From contig NZ_CP114783.1 in assembly GCF_027359595.1 (NCBI RefSeq), positions 1,240,001 through 1,304,000 of the forward strand: a stretch of 64,000 bases of DNA, written 5' to 3'. Position numbers and translations under genes: made by a program. Each line of letters starts with the position of its first letter. Position 1 is the stretch's first letter. Origin of the DNA: Prochlorococcus marinus str. MIT 0912. Its GTDB lineage: Bacteria > Cyanobacteriota > Cyanobacteriia > PCC-6307 > Cyanobiaceae. A model generated the notes under the pieces. It saw nothing but the letters and a program-made list of their open reading frames with translations. It ran no database searches and was not told the origin of the DNA. Shown here one piece after another: positions 34,207-42,822 of this stretch.

Positions 34207-34887
34207 ATGATTGAACAGACAACAATTGCATTACTTTCTGGAGGAATTGATTCGGCTACAGCTGCTTGTATCGCTATGGAAGCTGGACAAAAAGTAATTG
34301 GTTTATCCTTTGATTATGGCCAACGACATCTTAAAGAGTTACAAGCAGCAGCAGATTTAGCAAAAGATTTAAATCTTGAGGATCATATAACAATCAAGAT
34401 TGATTTATCTTCTTGGGGTGGGTCCTCCTTGACTGATACGTCTAAAATAATACCCACTAAAGGCATACAAAAAAATACTATTCCTAACACTTACGTTCCA
34501 GGTAGAAACACAATCTTTGTTGCTATTGGGTTGAGTCTTGCAGAGGCTCGTGGTGCAAATCGAATAGCATTAGGCATCAATGCAATGGATTATTCTGGAT
34601 ATCCAGACTGTAGACCGGATTATTTAAAGGCATATCAAGAATTAGCTAACTTATCCAGCAGAGTAGGACGCGAAGGGAAAGGTATAAAACTCTGGGCTCC
34701 ACTACTAAATTGGGAAAAAACAAAAATCTTTAAAGAAGCATTGCGCTTACAAATTCCTATAGAAAAAACATGGAGTTGCTATCAGGGTAAGAGTAAACCG
34801 TGTGGTAAATGTGATAGTTGTCGTATTAGAGATAAAGCATTAAAAGAGATAGGTCGAGAAGATTTATGTAGTCAAGATATCTCATGA
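34207..34887 (+). CDS. queC: 7-cyano-7-deazaguanine (preQ0) synthase
   Basis: QueC converts CDG to preQ0 with ATP and ammonia. The 226-residue protein shows the PP-loop [10 protein letters not shown], the VPGRNTIF segment and a C-terminal zinc site with [15 protein letters not shown]. Its last four bases overlap the pabB start, so queE, queC, pabB and pabC probably form one transcript. Confidence 0.97.
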   Translation: MIEQTTIALLSGGIDSATAACIAMEAGQKVIGLSFDYGQRHLKELQAAADLAKDLNLEDHITIKIDLSSWGGSSLTDTSKIIPTKGIQKNTIPNTYVPGRNTIFVAIGLSLAEARGANRIALGINAMDYSGYPDCRPDYLKAYQELANLSSRVGREGKGIKLWAPLLNWEKTKIFKEALRLQIPIEKTWSCYQGKSKPCGKCDSCRIRDKALKEIGREDLCSQDIS

Positions 34888-36224
34888 ATAACATTAAACG
34901 ACAACTATGTCAGTGGGAAGTACCTGAACTAGTAGCTCACAAATTGATTCAAGAATGGGGAGAGGCTGGATTTACGTGGCTTGATGGCGATGGGAGTGAT
35001 TTAGGTCGATGGGTTACCTTAGGAATTAACCCTTTAGAGCAGTTTTGTTCAAGAGAATTAGGAAATTCAAAAACGAATTCAAATCCTTTTCAGATTTTAC
35101 GCGAATTACCGCCAGGCCATTGGACTGGTTGGCTTAGTTATGAAGCTGCATCTTGGACAGAGCCACAAAATCCATGGCAAACAAGTTCTATGGCAACTTT
35201 ATGGATAGCCTCTCATGACCCTATATTAAAATTTGATCTTCAAAATAAGGAGCTATGGCTAGAAGGCAAAGATGAAAAGCGCATCTCAATTATGGAAAAT
35301 TTTCTAAACAGTACTTTTCATCAAAAGCTTTCCAAAGCCAACACTAACGGGACAAAACAAATAGAACGCAAGAATAGTATCCCCCTAGAATCTTGGGACT
35401 GGAAATTAACAAGTCAAGAATATTCTGAAAGAGTTGATGAGATCAAAGAATGGATTGCGAAAGGTGATATTTTTCAGGCTAATCTAACCACCTCATGCAA
35501 AGCCCCATTACCAGAATCCATGCGTCCAATAGACGTATATTCAAAACTTAAAAAATGTTCCCCTGCTCCATTTGCTGGAGTAATTATCGGCGATCAAATG
35601 GCAAAAGGAGAAGCTATTATATCAACTTCACCAGAAAGATTTTTAAAAGCTTTCCCCACTGGAGAAGTCGAAACAAGACCAATCAAGGGAACTAGACCCA
35701 GAGATAGAGATCCAGAAAAAGATGCTGATTGGGCAGCAGAGCTTATTTGTAGTTCAAAAGATCATGCTGAGAATGTAATGATTGTAGATCTACTAAGAAA
35801 TGATCTTGGAAGAGTATGCCAGCCTGGTTCAATCAAAGTCCCTCATCTACTAGTTTTAGAAAGCTATTCACAAGTTCATCATCTCACTTCAGTAGTTAAA
35901 GGTAGACTCAAAACCAATAAAACTTGGGTTGACTTGCTTGAAGCATGCTGGCCAGGAGGTTCAGTAACAGGAGCACCGAAGCTTAGAGCATGTAAAAGAT
36001 TGTATGAACTTGAACCAACAGCGAGAGGTCCATATTGTGGATCAATATTAAATATAAATTGGGATGGGGTCCTTGATAGCAATATTTTAATCCGATCTTT
36101 AATGATTAAAGAATCCTCTATCAGTGCTCATGCTGGATGTGGAATTGTTGCAGATTCAGATAGTCAAAAGGAAGCTGAGGAAATGAATTGGAAATTGATG
36201 CCACTTTTAAACGCGTTAACATGA
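34884..36224 (+). CDS. pabB: aminodeoxychorismate synthase component I-like (anthranilate synthase component I family)
   Basis: The 446-residue protein has the chorismate-binding domain: [49 protein letters not shown] and [12 protein letters not shown]. In the folate pathway PabB with a PabA glutaminase makes aminodeoxychorismate. I prefer PabB to TrpE because a class IV aminotransferase (PabC-like) follows with a four-base overlap. No PabA gene is in the window. Confidence 0.92.
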   Translation: MNNIKRQLCQWEVPELVAHKLIQEWGEAGFTWLDGDGSDLGRWVTLGINPLEQFCSRELGNSKTNSNPFQILRELPPGHWTGWLSYEAASWTEPQNPWQTSSMATLWIASHDPILKFDLQNKELWLEGKDEKRISIMENFLNSTFHQKLSKANTNGTKQIERKNSIPLESWDWKLTSQEYSERVDEIKEWIAKGDIFQANLTTSCKAPLPESMRPIDVYSKLKKCSPAPFAGVIIGDQMAKGEAIISTSPERFLKAFPTGEVETRPIKGTRPRDRDPEKDADWAAELICSSKDHAENVMIVDLLRNDLGRVCQPGSIKVPHLLVLESYSQVHHLTSVVKGRLKTNKTWVDLLEACWPGGSVTGAPKLRACKRLYELEPTARGPYCGSILNINWDGVLDSNILIRSLMIKESSISAHAGCGIVADSDSQKEAEEMNWKLMPLLNALT

Positions 36225-37048
36225 CTGAAAATAAGAACGAAAAATTAGGCTGGATTAATGGTCACTGGGGAGTCTTAAAAGATTTAAAAGTGCCAATTAA
36301 TGATCGAGGTCTCAACTTTGCAGATGGAATCTTTGAAACGATTTTCATTTTGAATGGAGTTCCGCAGCTTCTTAATGAGCATATAAATAGATGGGAAGAA
36401 AGTGCAAATATTTTAGAAATGAATCCCCCTCCATCAAAAGATTGGTTGATTTCACTCATTGAAGATGGCATTAACCGATCGCAATTAAATAATGTCAATG
36501 GAGTAATTCGTATTAATTGGACTAGAGGAGCATCAAAACAACGTGGAATTGATATCAGCAAGACAAGCCATCATAGTTTTTGGTTGGAGATAGATTCTTA
36601 TCAACCAAATTTTGAATCTATATCTACAATAATTAGTCAAACTGAAAGAAGAAATTCTTTTAGCCGATTGAGTTATTGTAAAACATTTTCCTATAACCAA
36701 GGGATTCAAGCGCGCATAGAAGCAAAGAAAGCAGGCTTTAATGATGCGATATTATTAAATAGTCAAGGTGAAATATGTTGCGCCACTACAGCAAATATAT
36801 TAGTAAAAAGAGAAAATAATTGGTTGACTCCACCATCTAATAGTGGTTGTCTACCTGGCATAATGCGTCAACGAGGAATTGAAATGAATATAATAAAAGA
36901 AGCTCTCATTGAAGCGACACCAAAAGATAATGATGAATGGTTTTTAATCAATAGTTTAAGTTGTCGTCCAATTCAAAAAATAAACAAAAAAGAATTAAAA
37001 ATATCAACTAACCCCAAAGAATTTTGGCTGAGATTGTTAAAAATCTAA
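36221..37048 (+). CDS. pabC: class IV PLP aminotransferase, probable aminodeoxychorismate lyase
   Basis: The protein contains INDRGLNFADGIFETIF, an SYCKTFSYNQGIQAR stretch with the probable PLP lysine, and DAILLNSQGEICCATTANIL, the class IV aminotransferase/ADC lyase layout. ATG 36221 overlaps the pabB stop as ATGA and gives 275 residues; an upstream start inside pabB at 36188 is unlikely. It would complete PabB's product to p-aminobenzoate. Branched-chain aminotransferases share the fold, so the lyase role comes mainly from the neighbour. Confidence 0.85.
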   Translation: MTENKNEKLGWINGHWGVLKDLKVPINDRGLNFADGIFETIFILNGVPQLLNEHINRWEESANILEMNPPPSKDWLISLIEDGINRSQLNNVNGVIRINWTRGASKQRGIDISKTSHHSFWLEIDSYQPNFESISTIISQTERRNSFSRLSYCKTFSYNQGIQARIEAKKAGFNDAILLNSQGEICCATTANILVKRENNWLTPPSNSGCLPGIMRQRGIEMNIIKEALIEATPKDNDEWFLINSLSCRPIQKINKKELKISTNPKEFWLRLLKI

Positions 37049-37070
37049 AAAATAATATCGGACAAACTTT

Positions 37071-37856
37071 CTATATAGGAATTGGAAATGTCACTTCAGC
37101 TGGCTTTGGAGAGCAAGCTTCTACTTGAAAGTCCACAACTGAACCTATTACAACAATCGCAGGAGACCTTAAATTTTCTTCTTGAACTCGGTCAAAAAGC
37201 TTTACCAAAGGGCTCTTAATATGACGTTGACCAATTACAGTCCCCTGCTCAATAACTGCCGCAGAAGTCTCAGGATTCATACCACCAGCAATCAACTCTG
37301 CTGAGATAAATTTTAAATTATGAACACCCATATATATAACGATTCCATCACTGGATTTAGCTAAAGACCGCCAATTTACAGCTGGGCGTTTTTTATCAAT
37401 CCCCTCATGTCCAGTCACAAAAGTAACTGAAGATCCAGCAAGTCTATGAGTAATAGGTATCCCAACATAAGCAGGAGCAGCTATACCTGATGTAACCCCA
37501 GGTACTACTTGTACTGGAACCCCTTTTTTATGAAGATAAGAAGCTTCTTCCGCACCTCTACCAAACAAAAATGGATCACCACCTTTTAATCTAACAATAC
37601 AAGAATAACTCTTTGCTAAATCAAACAAAATATCATTCGTTGTCCTCTGAGGAACCGAATGATGACCACGCCTCTTACCTACTGAATGAAGTTGACAATT
37701 TGAAGAAACTAATTCAAGTAGCTCTATAGGAACTAAAGAGTCGTATACAAGCGCATCACATTTACTAATTAGTTTTTGCGCTTTAACTGTTAATAAATCG
37801 GGATCACCAGGACCTGCTCCGACAAGATGCACAGTGCCAAACTGATTTGTATTCAT
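37071..37856 (-). CDS. cobA: uroporphyrinogen-III C-methyltransferase
   Basis: CobA (SUMT) methylates uroporphyrinogen III twice to give precorrin-2, the siroheme precursor. The 261-residue protein begins GTVHLVGAGPGDPDLLTVKA and has RLKGGDPFLFGRGAEE, VVPGVTSGIAAPAYVGIPITHR and a SAM-binding TGHEG region. It overlaps the SirB-like gene upstream by four bases (ATGA). Located beside nirA, it supplies siroheme for nitrite reductase. Confidence 0.96.
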   Translation of the reverse strand: MNTNQFGTVHLVGAGPGDPDLLTVKAQKLISKCDALVYDSLVPIELLELVSSNCQLHSVGKRRGHHSVPQRTTNDILFDLAKSYSCIVRLKGGDPFLFGRGAEEASYLHKKGVPVQVVPGVTSGIAAPAYVGIPITHRLAGSSVTFVTGHEGIDKKRPAVNWRSLAKSSDGIVIYMGVHNLKFISAELIAGGMNPETSAAVIEQGTVIGQRHIKSPLVKLFDRVQEENLRSPAIVVIGSVVDFQVEACSPKPAEVTFPIPI

Positions 37857-38746
37857 GGCAAGTTACCCAAAATATTAACAAGACCACGATGAATAATATC
37901 AATCTCAAGCAAAGATTTAAGCTGCTCTCCTTTACTATCAATTTCTACATTTTTGTTGGGAGTCAAAAGATAGGGAATAGGAAGATAATTCTTCTCCTTT
38001 TTAAAAGTATCTTGATTCCATCTAGACCATGAATAAAGAGGAATATTTAGGAATTTTTCTAAGGACTTAAGAAAAACACTTGAAGTATCTGAAGAGACAG
38101 GGTGATGAATCAATGCAGGTTTAACAAAAGGACTCTGACTAGTTATCAGATCATCTATTAATGATAGCCATGGCATAAAAGAACCTAGGAAAGGAAACAA
38201 TTTTATATTTTGTCCATCTTCTTGCAAACGTTTAAATATTTTTGGTACATCAATACAAACATGACTTCCAGGTAACAAAAAAAGAGGAACTAAAAACACT
38301 GACCTATTACCGATGTCAATTTGTTCTGGATTGTCATCAGTTAAAGCCTCTATTGAAACAGAGCGATTTTTAAGCGTTTTTAATTGATCAACCAAAGACA
38401 AAAGAGATGGATGTATCTCACCAGCTCGAGAACCATGAACTAGTAAATGTAAATGGTGAGGAGGCTCACAATTAATTCTATTTGGTAACAAAGACAACTT
38501 TTGATGGACATCTGAAGATGTATTAGTACTTTCAACTAATTTATTAAAATTGAGATGATGAGAAATTCTAGATACTCGAGAACAAATAATTTCAGGCGAG
38601 GAGAGGGGGTTGATCGAAGGAACACTCAATACAGAGGAAGAAAAAGATTCAAAAGTACTTTTCATCGAGACCTCTTTGCTATGAAAGAGGTTTGGGAAAT
38701 GCTCAAAAGTGGAGCGATTAGAAGCCTCGGAGAAATTGGACGCCAA
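37853..38746 (-). CDS. SirB/CbiX-like chelatase domain protein (probable siroheme ferrochelatase)
   Basis: The 297-residue protein has a central CbiX/SirB-type domain with HLLVHGSRAG (the metal-site His), VFLVPLFLLPGSHVCIDVP, and LFPFLGSFMPWL. The N-terminal 95 residues (Ser-rich) are not conserved looking; the start used is TTG at 38746 and an ATG 27 residues later is an alternative. With cobA, with which it overlaps, it would insert iron into sirohydrochlorin after precorrin-2 oxidation. It diverges from nirA around the NtcA-type box at 38800-38813. A separate precorrin-2 dehydrogenase is not in the window. Confidence 0.8.
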   Translation of the reverse strand: MASNFSEASNRSTFEHFPNLFHSKEVSMKSTFESFSSSVLSVPSINPLSSPEIICSRVSRISHHLNFNKLVESTNTSSDVHQKLSLLPNRINCEPPHHLHLLVHGSRAGEIHPSLLSLVDQLKTLKNRSVSIEALTDDNPEQIDIGNRSVFLVPLFLLPGSHVCIDVPKIFKRLQEDGQNIKLFPFLGSFMPWLSLIDDLITSQSPFVKPALIHHPVSSDTSSVFLKSLEKFLNIPLYSWSRWNQDTFKKEKNYLPIPYLLTPNKNVEIDSKGEQLKSLLEIDIIHRGLVNILGNLP

Positions 38747-38799
38747 TACTAAATGAGAAATTTTGAAACCAATTAATCAATTAAATGGATAGATATGAT

Positions 38800-38813
38800 G
38801 TATTGAATGATAC
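38800..38813. promoter_or_regulatory. NtcA-type box between the siroheme genes and nirA
   Basis: The sequence GTATTGAATGATAC fits GTA-N8-TAC, the NtcA global nitrogen activator palindrome, and lies between the divergent SirB/cobA and nirA genes. On the minus strand the motif is followed 22 bases later by ATTAAT, a plausible -10 hexamer at the distance typical for NtcA-activated promoters. In the plus direction the -10 is less clear (TGATAC about 28 bases on). One site could serve both sides. Confidence 0.7.
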
Positions 38814-38899
38814 CAAAATGAATAAAAAATTTGGTAAAAACTGATACACCTTAAGTTTAGATTTTGAAGGTTAATTATAAATGTCAACTATCAATACTA

Positions 38900-40561
38900 A
38901 TGGTTCAATACTATCTCGAAGGCAAAAAACTAAATAAAATTGAAAAAAATAAAGCTGCTAAAGATGGACTCGAAATCGGGAAGGATATAGACAAATTTGC
39001 TGAAATGGGATGGGAGCAAATGGATAAAACTGATTTAGAATTAAGATTGAAATGGTATGGGATGTTTTGGAGACCCAAAACCCCTGGAAAGTTTATGTTA
39101 AGGCTAAGAATACCTAATGGAATAATCAATGCAGAACAATTAAAAGTAATTGCATCAATTGTTGCTAGATATGGAGAAAATGGAAGTTGTGATATAACAA
39201 CTAGGCAAAATATACAACTTAGAGGTGTTTTGATTAGTGATTTGCCTGAGATATTAAATAGATTAAAAAAAGTAAACATATCAACAACTCAATCTGGATT
39301 TGATAATCCAAGAAATGTTACTGGAAATCCCATCGCTGGAGTTGATCCAGAAGAGATTATAGACACAAGGATATATACATCAAAAATGCAAGATCATTTA
39401 ACTAATGAAGGTAAAGGAAACTCAGAATTTTCAAATCTTCCAAGGAAATGGAATACAGCTATAGCAGGCTCTAAAGATAATTTTCTTTTACATAATGATT
39501 TAATTTTTCATCCAGTTAAAATTAATGGAGTTTTAGGTTTTAGTGTTTGGATTGGAGGTGTACTTTCATCAGTAATGAATGAATATGCAGTTCCGTTGAA
39601 TGCCTGGGTTGAAGAAGAAAAAATTTATGAATTAACATCAATTATTTTATCCCTCTGGAGAGATAATGGGGAACGTAATATAAGACCTAAAGGTAGGTTT
39701 AGATTTTATTTAGATAAAATTGGTATTGAACAATTTAGAGATCTTATCGAAAAGCAATATGGAGCATTAAAAGAAGATCCAGGTTCAATATTTTCAGATA
39801 AACCAAGGTCATTTTTTGGAATTCATTCTCAAAAACAAGAAGGTAAATATTTTGCAGGAATTCATGTGCCAGTAGGTCGTCTTTTGGCTGAAGATTTACA
39901 AGATCTAGCAAATATATGCGAGAATTTTGGTGATAAAGAAATAAGACTTACCGAAGACCAAAATATTATTATTACTGGTATAAATACAAATCTAATTAAA
40001 GAATTTAAGGAGCAATCTATCTTACAAAAGTTTCCATTAGAACCAGAAAATATTGCCGCAGGTACTGTTTCTTGTACTGGAAATACCTATTGTGGTTTCG
40101 CTTTGACAAATACAAAAGATCAAGCTTTAAAAATCTCGCATGAATTAGACAAAGAATTAGATTTGAAAGACGAATTAAAGATTCATTGGACCGGGTGTCC
40201 TAATAGTTGTGGTCAAGCCTACATGGGAGGAATTGGTTTAACGGGTAAAAAAGCTAAAGACAAAGAAGGAAAAACTGTTGAAGCTTATGATATAAGCATT
40301 GGTGGATCACAAGGGCCTAATTATAAATTAGGAGAATTAATAAAAAAATCTGTCCCTCAAGATGAATTAAAAGATGTACTAAAAGATTTACTTATTTCAA
40401 ATTTTGACGCAAAAGAAAAAATATTTTTAAGTAAAAAATCTGGTTCATTATCTCGATTTATGAATTGGTTTAGTCCTCTTGGCAAAGATAAACCGCTGAT
40501 TAATCGAGCTAATGGCAGCCCCGACATCTTTTCCAAATTTATGAATCGAATTAGTAATTAA
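38900..40561 (+). CDS. nirA: ferredoxin-nitrite reductase
   Basis: NirA reduces nitrite to ammonium with six electrons from ferredoxin, using siroheme and a [4Fe-4S] cluster. The cluster/siroheme cysteines are present as CTGNTYC (CX5C) and CPNSC (CX3C), with RQNIQLRG and RLTEDQN in the two half-domains. The start is uncertain. The ATG at 38881 has a GAAGG ribosome-binding site but its frame ends at a stop after 18 codons; the main frame continues from ATG 38900 (553 residues) or TTG 38864. A one-base change in an A6 run at 38924-38929 would join the ATG 38881 peptide to the conserved body. The last 28 residues are repeated downstream. Confidence 0.93.
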   Translation: MVQYYLEGKKLNKIEKNKAAKDGLEIGKDIDKFAEMGWEQMDKTDLELRLKWYGMFWRPKTPGKFMLRLRIPNGIINAEQLKVIASIVARYGENGSCDITTRQNIQLRGVLISDLPEILNRLKKVNISTTQSGFDNPRNVTGNPIAGVDPEEIIDTRIYTSKMQDHLTNEGKGNSEFSNLPRKWNTAIAGSKDNFLLHNDLIFHPVKINGVLGFSVWIGGVLSSVMNEYAVPLNAWVEEEKIYELTSIILSLWRDNGERNIRPKGRFRFYLDKIGIEQFRDLIEKQYGALKEDPGSIFSDKPRSFFGIHSQKQEGKYFAGIHVPVGRLLAEDLQDLANICENFGDKEIRLTEDQNIIITGINTNLIKEFKEQSILQKFPLEPENIAAGTVSCTGNTYCGFALTNTKDQALKISHELDKELDLKDELKIHWTGCPNSCGQAYMGGIGLTGKKAKDKEGKTVEAYDISIGGSQGPNYKLGELIKKSVPQDELKDVLKDLLISNFDAKEKIFLSKKSGSLSRFMNWFSPLGKDKPLINRANGSPDIFSKFMNRISN

Positions 40562-40608
40562 TTCGATTTTATAAAAAATTATTTTTCTTACTTTTTAAAT
40601 TTATGACT
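40478..40608 (+). repeat. copy 1 of a 131-bp perfect core within a 203-bp tandem duplication
   Basis: This copy covers the last 28 codons of nirA, the 41-base spacer and the first six bases of a focA-like start. It is identical to 40681-40811, 203 bases downstream. Similarity weakens but continues on both sides: SRFMNWFSPLG versus SRFINWFNNLG upstream, and MTQSTSQMSYVLP versus MTASASQMDYVLP downstream. Confidence 0.95.
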
Positions 40609-40764
40609 CAAAGTACTTCTCAAATGAGCTACGTCTTACCTAAAGATTCTATTTCTCGTTTCATCAATTGGTTTAACAACCTTGGCAAAGATAAACCGCT
40701 GATTAATCGAGCTAATGGCAGCCCCGACATCTTTTCCAAATTTATGAATCGAATTAGTAATTAA
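40603..40764 (+). CDS. chimeric mini-ORF: focA-like N-terminus fused to nirA-like C-terminus
   Basis: A 53-residue reading frame (ATG 40603, TAA 40762-40764) starts MTQSTSQMSYVLPKDS, which matches the FocA start (MTASASQMDYVLPNEL), and continues ISRFINWFNNLGKDKPLINR to the end of NirA (FMNRISN). It is a product of the 203-bp tandem duplication. The frame has stayed open although its two ends have diverged from the parents, so it may be translated, but it may equally be a by-product. It has no full domain of either parent. Translation is unproven. Confidence 0.6.
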   Translation: MTQSTSQMSYVLPKDSISRFINWFNNLGKDKPLINRANGSPDIFSKFMNRISN

Positions 40765-40811
40765 TTCGATTTTATAAAAAATTATTTTTCTTACTTTTTA
40801 AATTTATGACT
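40681..40811 (+). repeat. copy 2 of the 131-bp perfect core of the tandem duplication
   Basis: Identical to 40478-40608. It contains the nirA-like 3' end of the chimeric ORF, the 41-base spacer and the first six bases of focA itself. Because the spacer is repeated, both the chimeric ORF and focA have the same upstream sequence (TTTTTCTTACTTTTTAAATT) in place of a distinct promoter or ribosome-binding site. Confidence 0.95.
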
Positions 40812-41717
40812 GCAAGTGCCTCTCAAATGGATTACGTCTTACCAAATGAATTGGTAGATGGAATGATTGCTGCAGGTGGAAAGAAATCATCTGTAAGCGT
40901 AAAAAACTTATTAATAAGAGGCTTCTATTCAGGAGCAATTTTAGGTTTAGCTACATGTCTTGCCATTACGATAGGTATTCAATCTGGGATGCCTTGGTTA
41001 GGTTCTTTCATATTTCCTTTTGGTTTTGCAAGTATTGTTCTTTTTGGAATGGAGCTTGTTACTGGTAATTTTGCTTTACTGCCTATGGCTGTATGGGCAG
41101 GTAAAAGTTCTTGGACTGCAACTGTAAGAAATTGGCTATGGGTTTGGATCGGTAATTTTCTAGGTACAGCATTTGTTGCCGTACTACTTTCAATTAGTTT
41201 ATCTAGTGCTGGAAATGTAGATCCTTTAGCTGCTGCTGAAGGTGGAAAAGGATGGGCAGTTGTAGCAGCAAAAATAATAGCTATACATAAAGCAAACACA
41301 GTTGTGAAATATGAAGCACTTGGAAGTACTGGTTTTTTCCTTGCATTTTTACGTGGGGTAATTGCAAACTGGCTTGTTTGTTTAGGTGTAACAATGGCAC
41401 TTGTAAGTAAAAGTGTTCCAGGAAAGATACTTGCTTGCTGGCTACCTATAACTGCATTCCAAACAATGGGAATGGAGCACATAGTAGTTAATATGTTTTT
41501 GCATACAACTGGCCCTCTACTTGGTTCAGGTATTCCTTTTACAAAAGTAATTTTTTGGAATTTCTTACCAGTGACTATTGGCAATATTGTTGGAGGAATG
41601 GTATTTATTGGAATGCTTTTCTATAGCACCCACAAAACTCCTATCTCTAATGTTTTACCAGACGTAAAAGATGAAAAATTAGAACGAGAGCTCGAAGCAC
41701 AACTTGGTGCAAGGTAA
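40806..41717 (+). CDS. focA: formate/nitrite transporter family protein (nitrite uptake)
   Basis: The 303-residue membrane protein has the FNT fold with about six transmembrane helices and the family signatures FGMELVTGNFALLPMA, WIGNFLGTAF and MGMEHIVVNMF. In Prochlorococcus this gene beside nirA is the nitrite transporter. The short spacer to the chimeric ORF/nirA suggests co-transcription. A long perfect hairpin follows. Confidence 0.94.
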   Translation: MTASASQMDYVLPNELVDGMIAAGGKKSSVSVKNLLIRGFYSGAILGLATCLAITIGIQSGMPWLGSFIFPFGFASIVLFGMELVTGNFALLPMAVWAGKSSWTATVRNWLWVWIGNFLGTAFVAVLLSISLSSAGNVDPLAAAEGGKGWAVVAAKIIAIHKANTVVKYEALGSTGFFLAFLRGVIANWLVCLGVTMALVSKSVPGKILACWLPITAFQTMGMEHIVVNMFLHTTGPLLGSGIPFTKVIFWNFLPVTIGNIVGGMVFIGMLFYSTHKTPISNVLPDVKDEKLERELEAQLGAR

Positions 41718-41744
41718 AATTAAAAGATTAACTCTCAAACAAAA

Positions 41745-41783
41745 TTAAGAAAGCCTAGAAAAATGTATTCTAGGCTTTCTTAA
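41745..41783 (+). terminator. strong hairpin terminator after focA
   Basis: A perfect 16-bp stem (41745-41760 with 41768-41783, core AAAGCCTAGAA/TTCTAGGCTTT) and a 7-base loop lie 28 bases after the focA stop. The downstream tract is AT-rich without a long T-run. It marks the end of the nirA-focA unit and may work in both directions. Confidence 0.8.
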
Positions 41784-41935
41784 TATATCTACTATTTAAT
41801 AGCTATAAATAGAATTTGAAAAGACTTTCAATTAATCTCTAGACAAATCATATACTTGACTTGATTAATAGACAAAGAGTAACTTATAAAACTACTTTGA
41901 TTAATTATTTTCAAATCCCATTCAATTTAAATTTT

Positions 41936-42646
41936 ATGATTATTGAAGAAAGCAATATATGGGATACCATTAATAACGCAAAAAAAACCAGGCCTAGCGC
42001 TGAGTGGCTTAAAAATGCATACAATCCAAATATTAACTTTGAACTCAGGCAAGAAATCGCAATTCGCTTAGGACAATTATCAAAAGTAGGATGGATCGAA
42101 ATCAAAGATCTAATTCATACATATGGCAATCAAGATGAACTAATCCTAGCTGCAGGACTTACTTATCAAGATGAAGCCAAAGCATGGCTGTTAAAACATC
42201 TTTATAGTGGTGACACTATGAATATCAAAGTCGTAGAAGCTTTGGCTTGTTGGGGAGGAACATTACCGATTGAGCTTATCAAAAAAATATTAGAAGAGAA
42301 AAGTGAAAAAATGAAAATAGCTGGTCTAGAATTACTAAAGTTTAAAGCTCATTTACTTTCTGATTTTGATTTACTTGACATAGCAAAATCACCTTTAAAT
42401 GATTTCAGAGAAGAGATAGTAATCAAAACACTGACAATCATTCAAAGACGTGAAAGCTTAGAAATCTGTATGGCTATAAGCGATGTAATACAAAAAGGCT
42501 CGGATAAATCTGCATACTATGGACTAATGGCTCTTGGTTCAATCGGAACTGACATTAGTAAAAATATCCTATTAGATTTAGTTAAAAATTTGAAGAATTC
42601 TCAGCGCAAAGAACTTGCAAAAAAACAACTGAACTTGAAAATATAA
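41936..42646 (+). CDS. HEAT-like repeat protein linked to nitrite assimilation
   Basis: The 236-residue product (ATG 41936; a TTG at 41861 would add 25 residues) is built of helical repeats with ELRQEIAIRLGQLSK, KVVEALACWGGTLPIELIKKIL and YGLMALGSIGTDISKNILLDLV, which resemble HEAT/PBS-lyase repeats. No enzyme motif is present. Its place right after nirA-focA suggests a role in nitrite reduction or its control; helical-repeat scaffolds occur with other cyanobacterial metabolic and pigment proteins. Function unknown. Confidence 0.75.
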   Translation: MIIEESNIWDTINNAKKTRPSAEWLKNAYNPNINFELRQEIAIRLGQLSKVGWIEIKDLIHTYGNQDELILAAGLTYQDEAKAWLLKHLYSGDTMNIKVVEALACWGGTLPIELIKKILEEKSEKMKIAGLELLKFKAHLLSDFDLLDIAKSPLNDFREEIVIKTLTIIQRRESLEICMAISDVIQKGSDKSAYYGLMALGSIGTDISKNILLDLVKNLKNSQRKELAKKQLNLKI

Positions 42647-42652
42647 ACTCCA

Positions 42653-42724
42653 ATGTAAAATAAATATGAAGAATTTAATACCTATTTAAAGAAATTAGGT
42701 ATTGGTAAATTTACCGGAAAAAGT
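42653..42724 (+). pseudogene. remnant of the 5' end of a TrpD2-like gene
   Basis: Aligned without gaps from ATG 42653, 59 of 72 bases match the start of the intact gene at 54406. The second codon is now TAA in place of TCG, and after it the frame reads KYEEFNTYLKKLGIGKFTGK versus KYEEFKPYLKKIGSGEFTGK. Similarity ends after AAAAGT at 42724 and the frame stops at 42734. Only 24 codons remain. It lies six bases after the HEAT-like gene. Confidence 0.9.
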
Positions 42725-42822
42725 CATAAACACTAAAAAAATAATATTTTTTATGAATTAATAGTATATATTTAAATATAAGTAAATTATCAAAATAAAG
42801 ATTTACTGATATTAACTAAATT

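Noticed and set aside
37847-38752. Plus-strand ORFs overlapping the SirB-like gene
   Set aside because: They are in antisense to a gene with clear domain motifs and have no motif or ribosome-binding site of their own.
41745-41783. Perfect 16-bp inverted repeat that could be a mobile-element end or recombination site
   Set aside because: It lies just after focA, is a single copy and has the form of a transcription terminator; no transposase or integrase is near.
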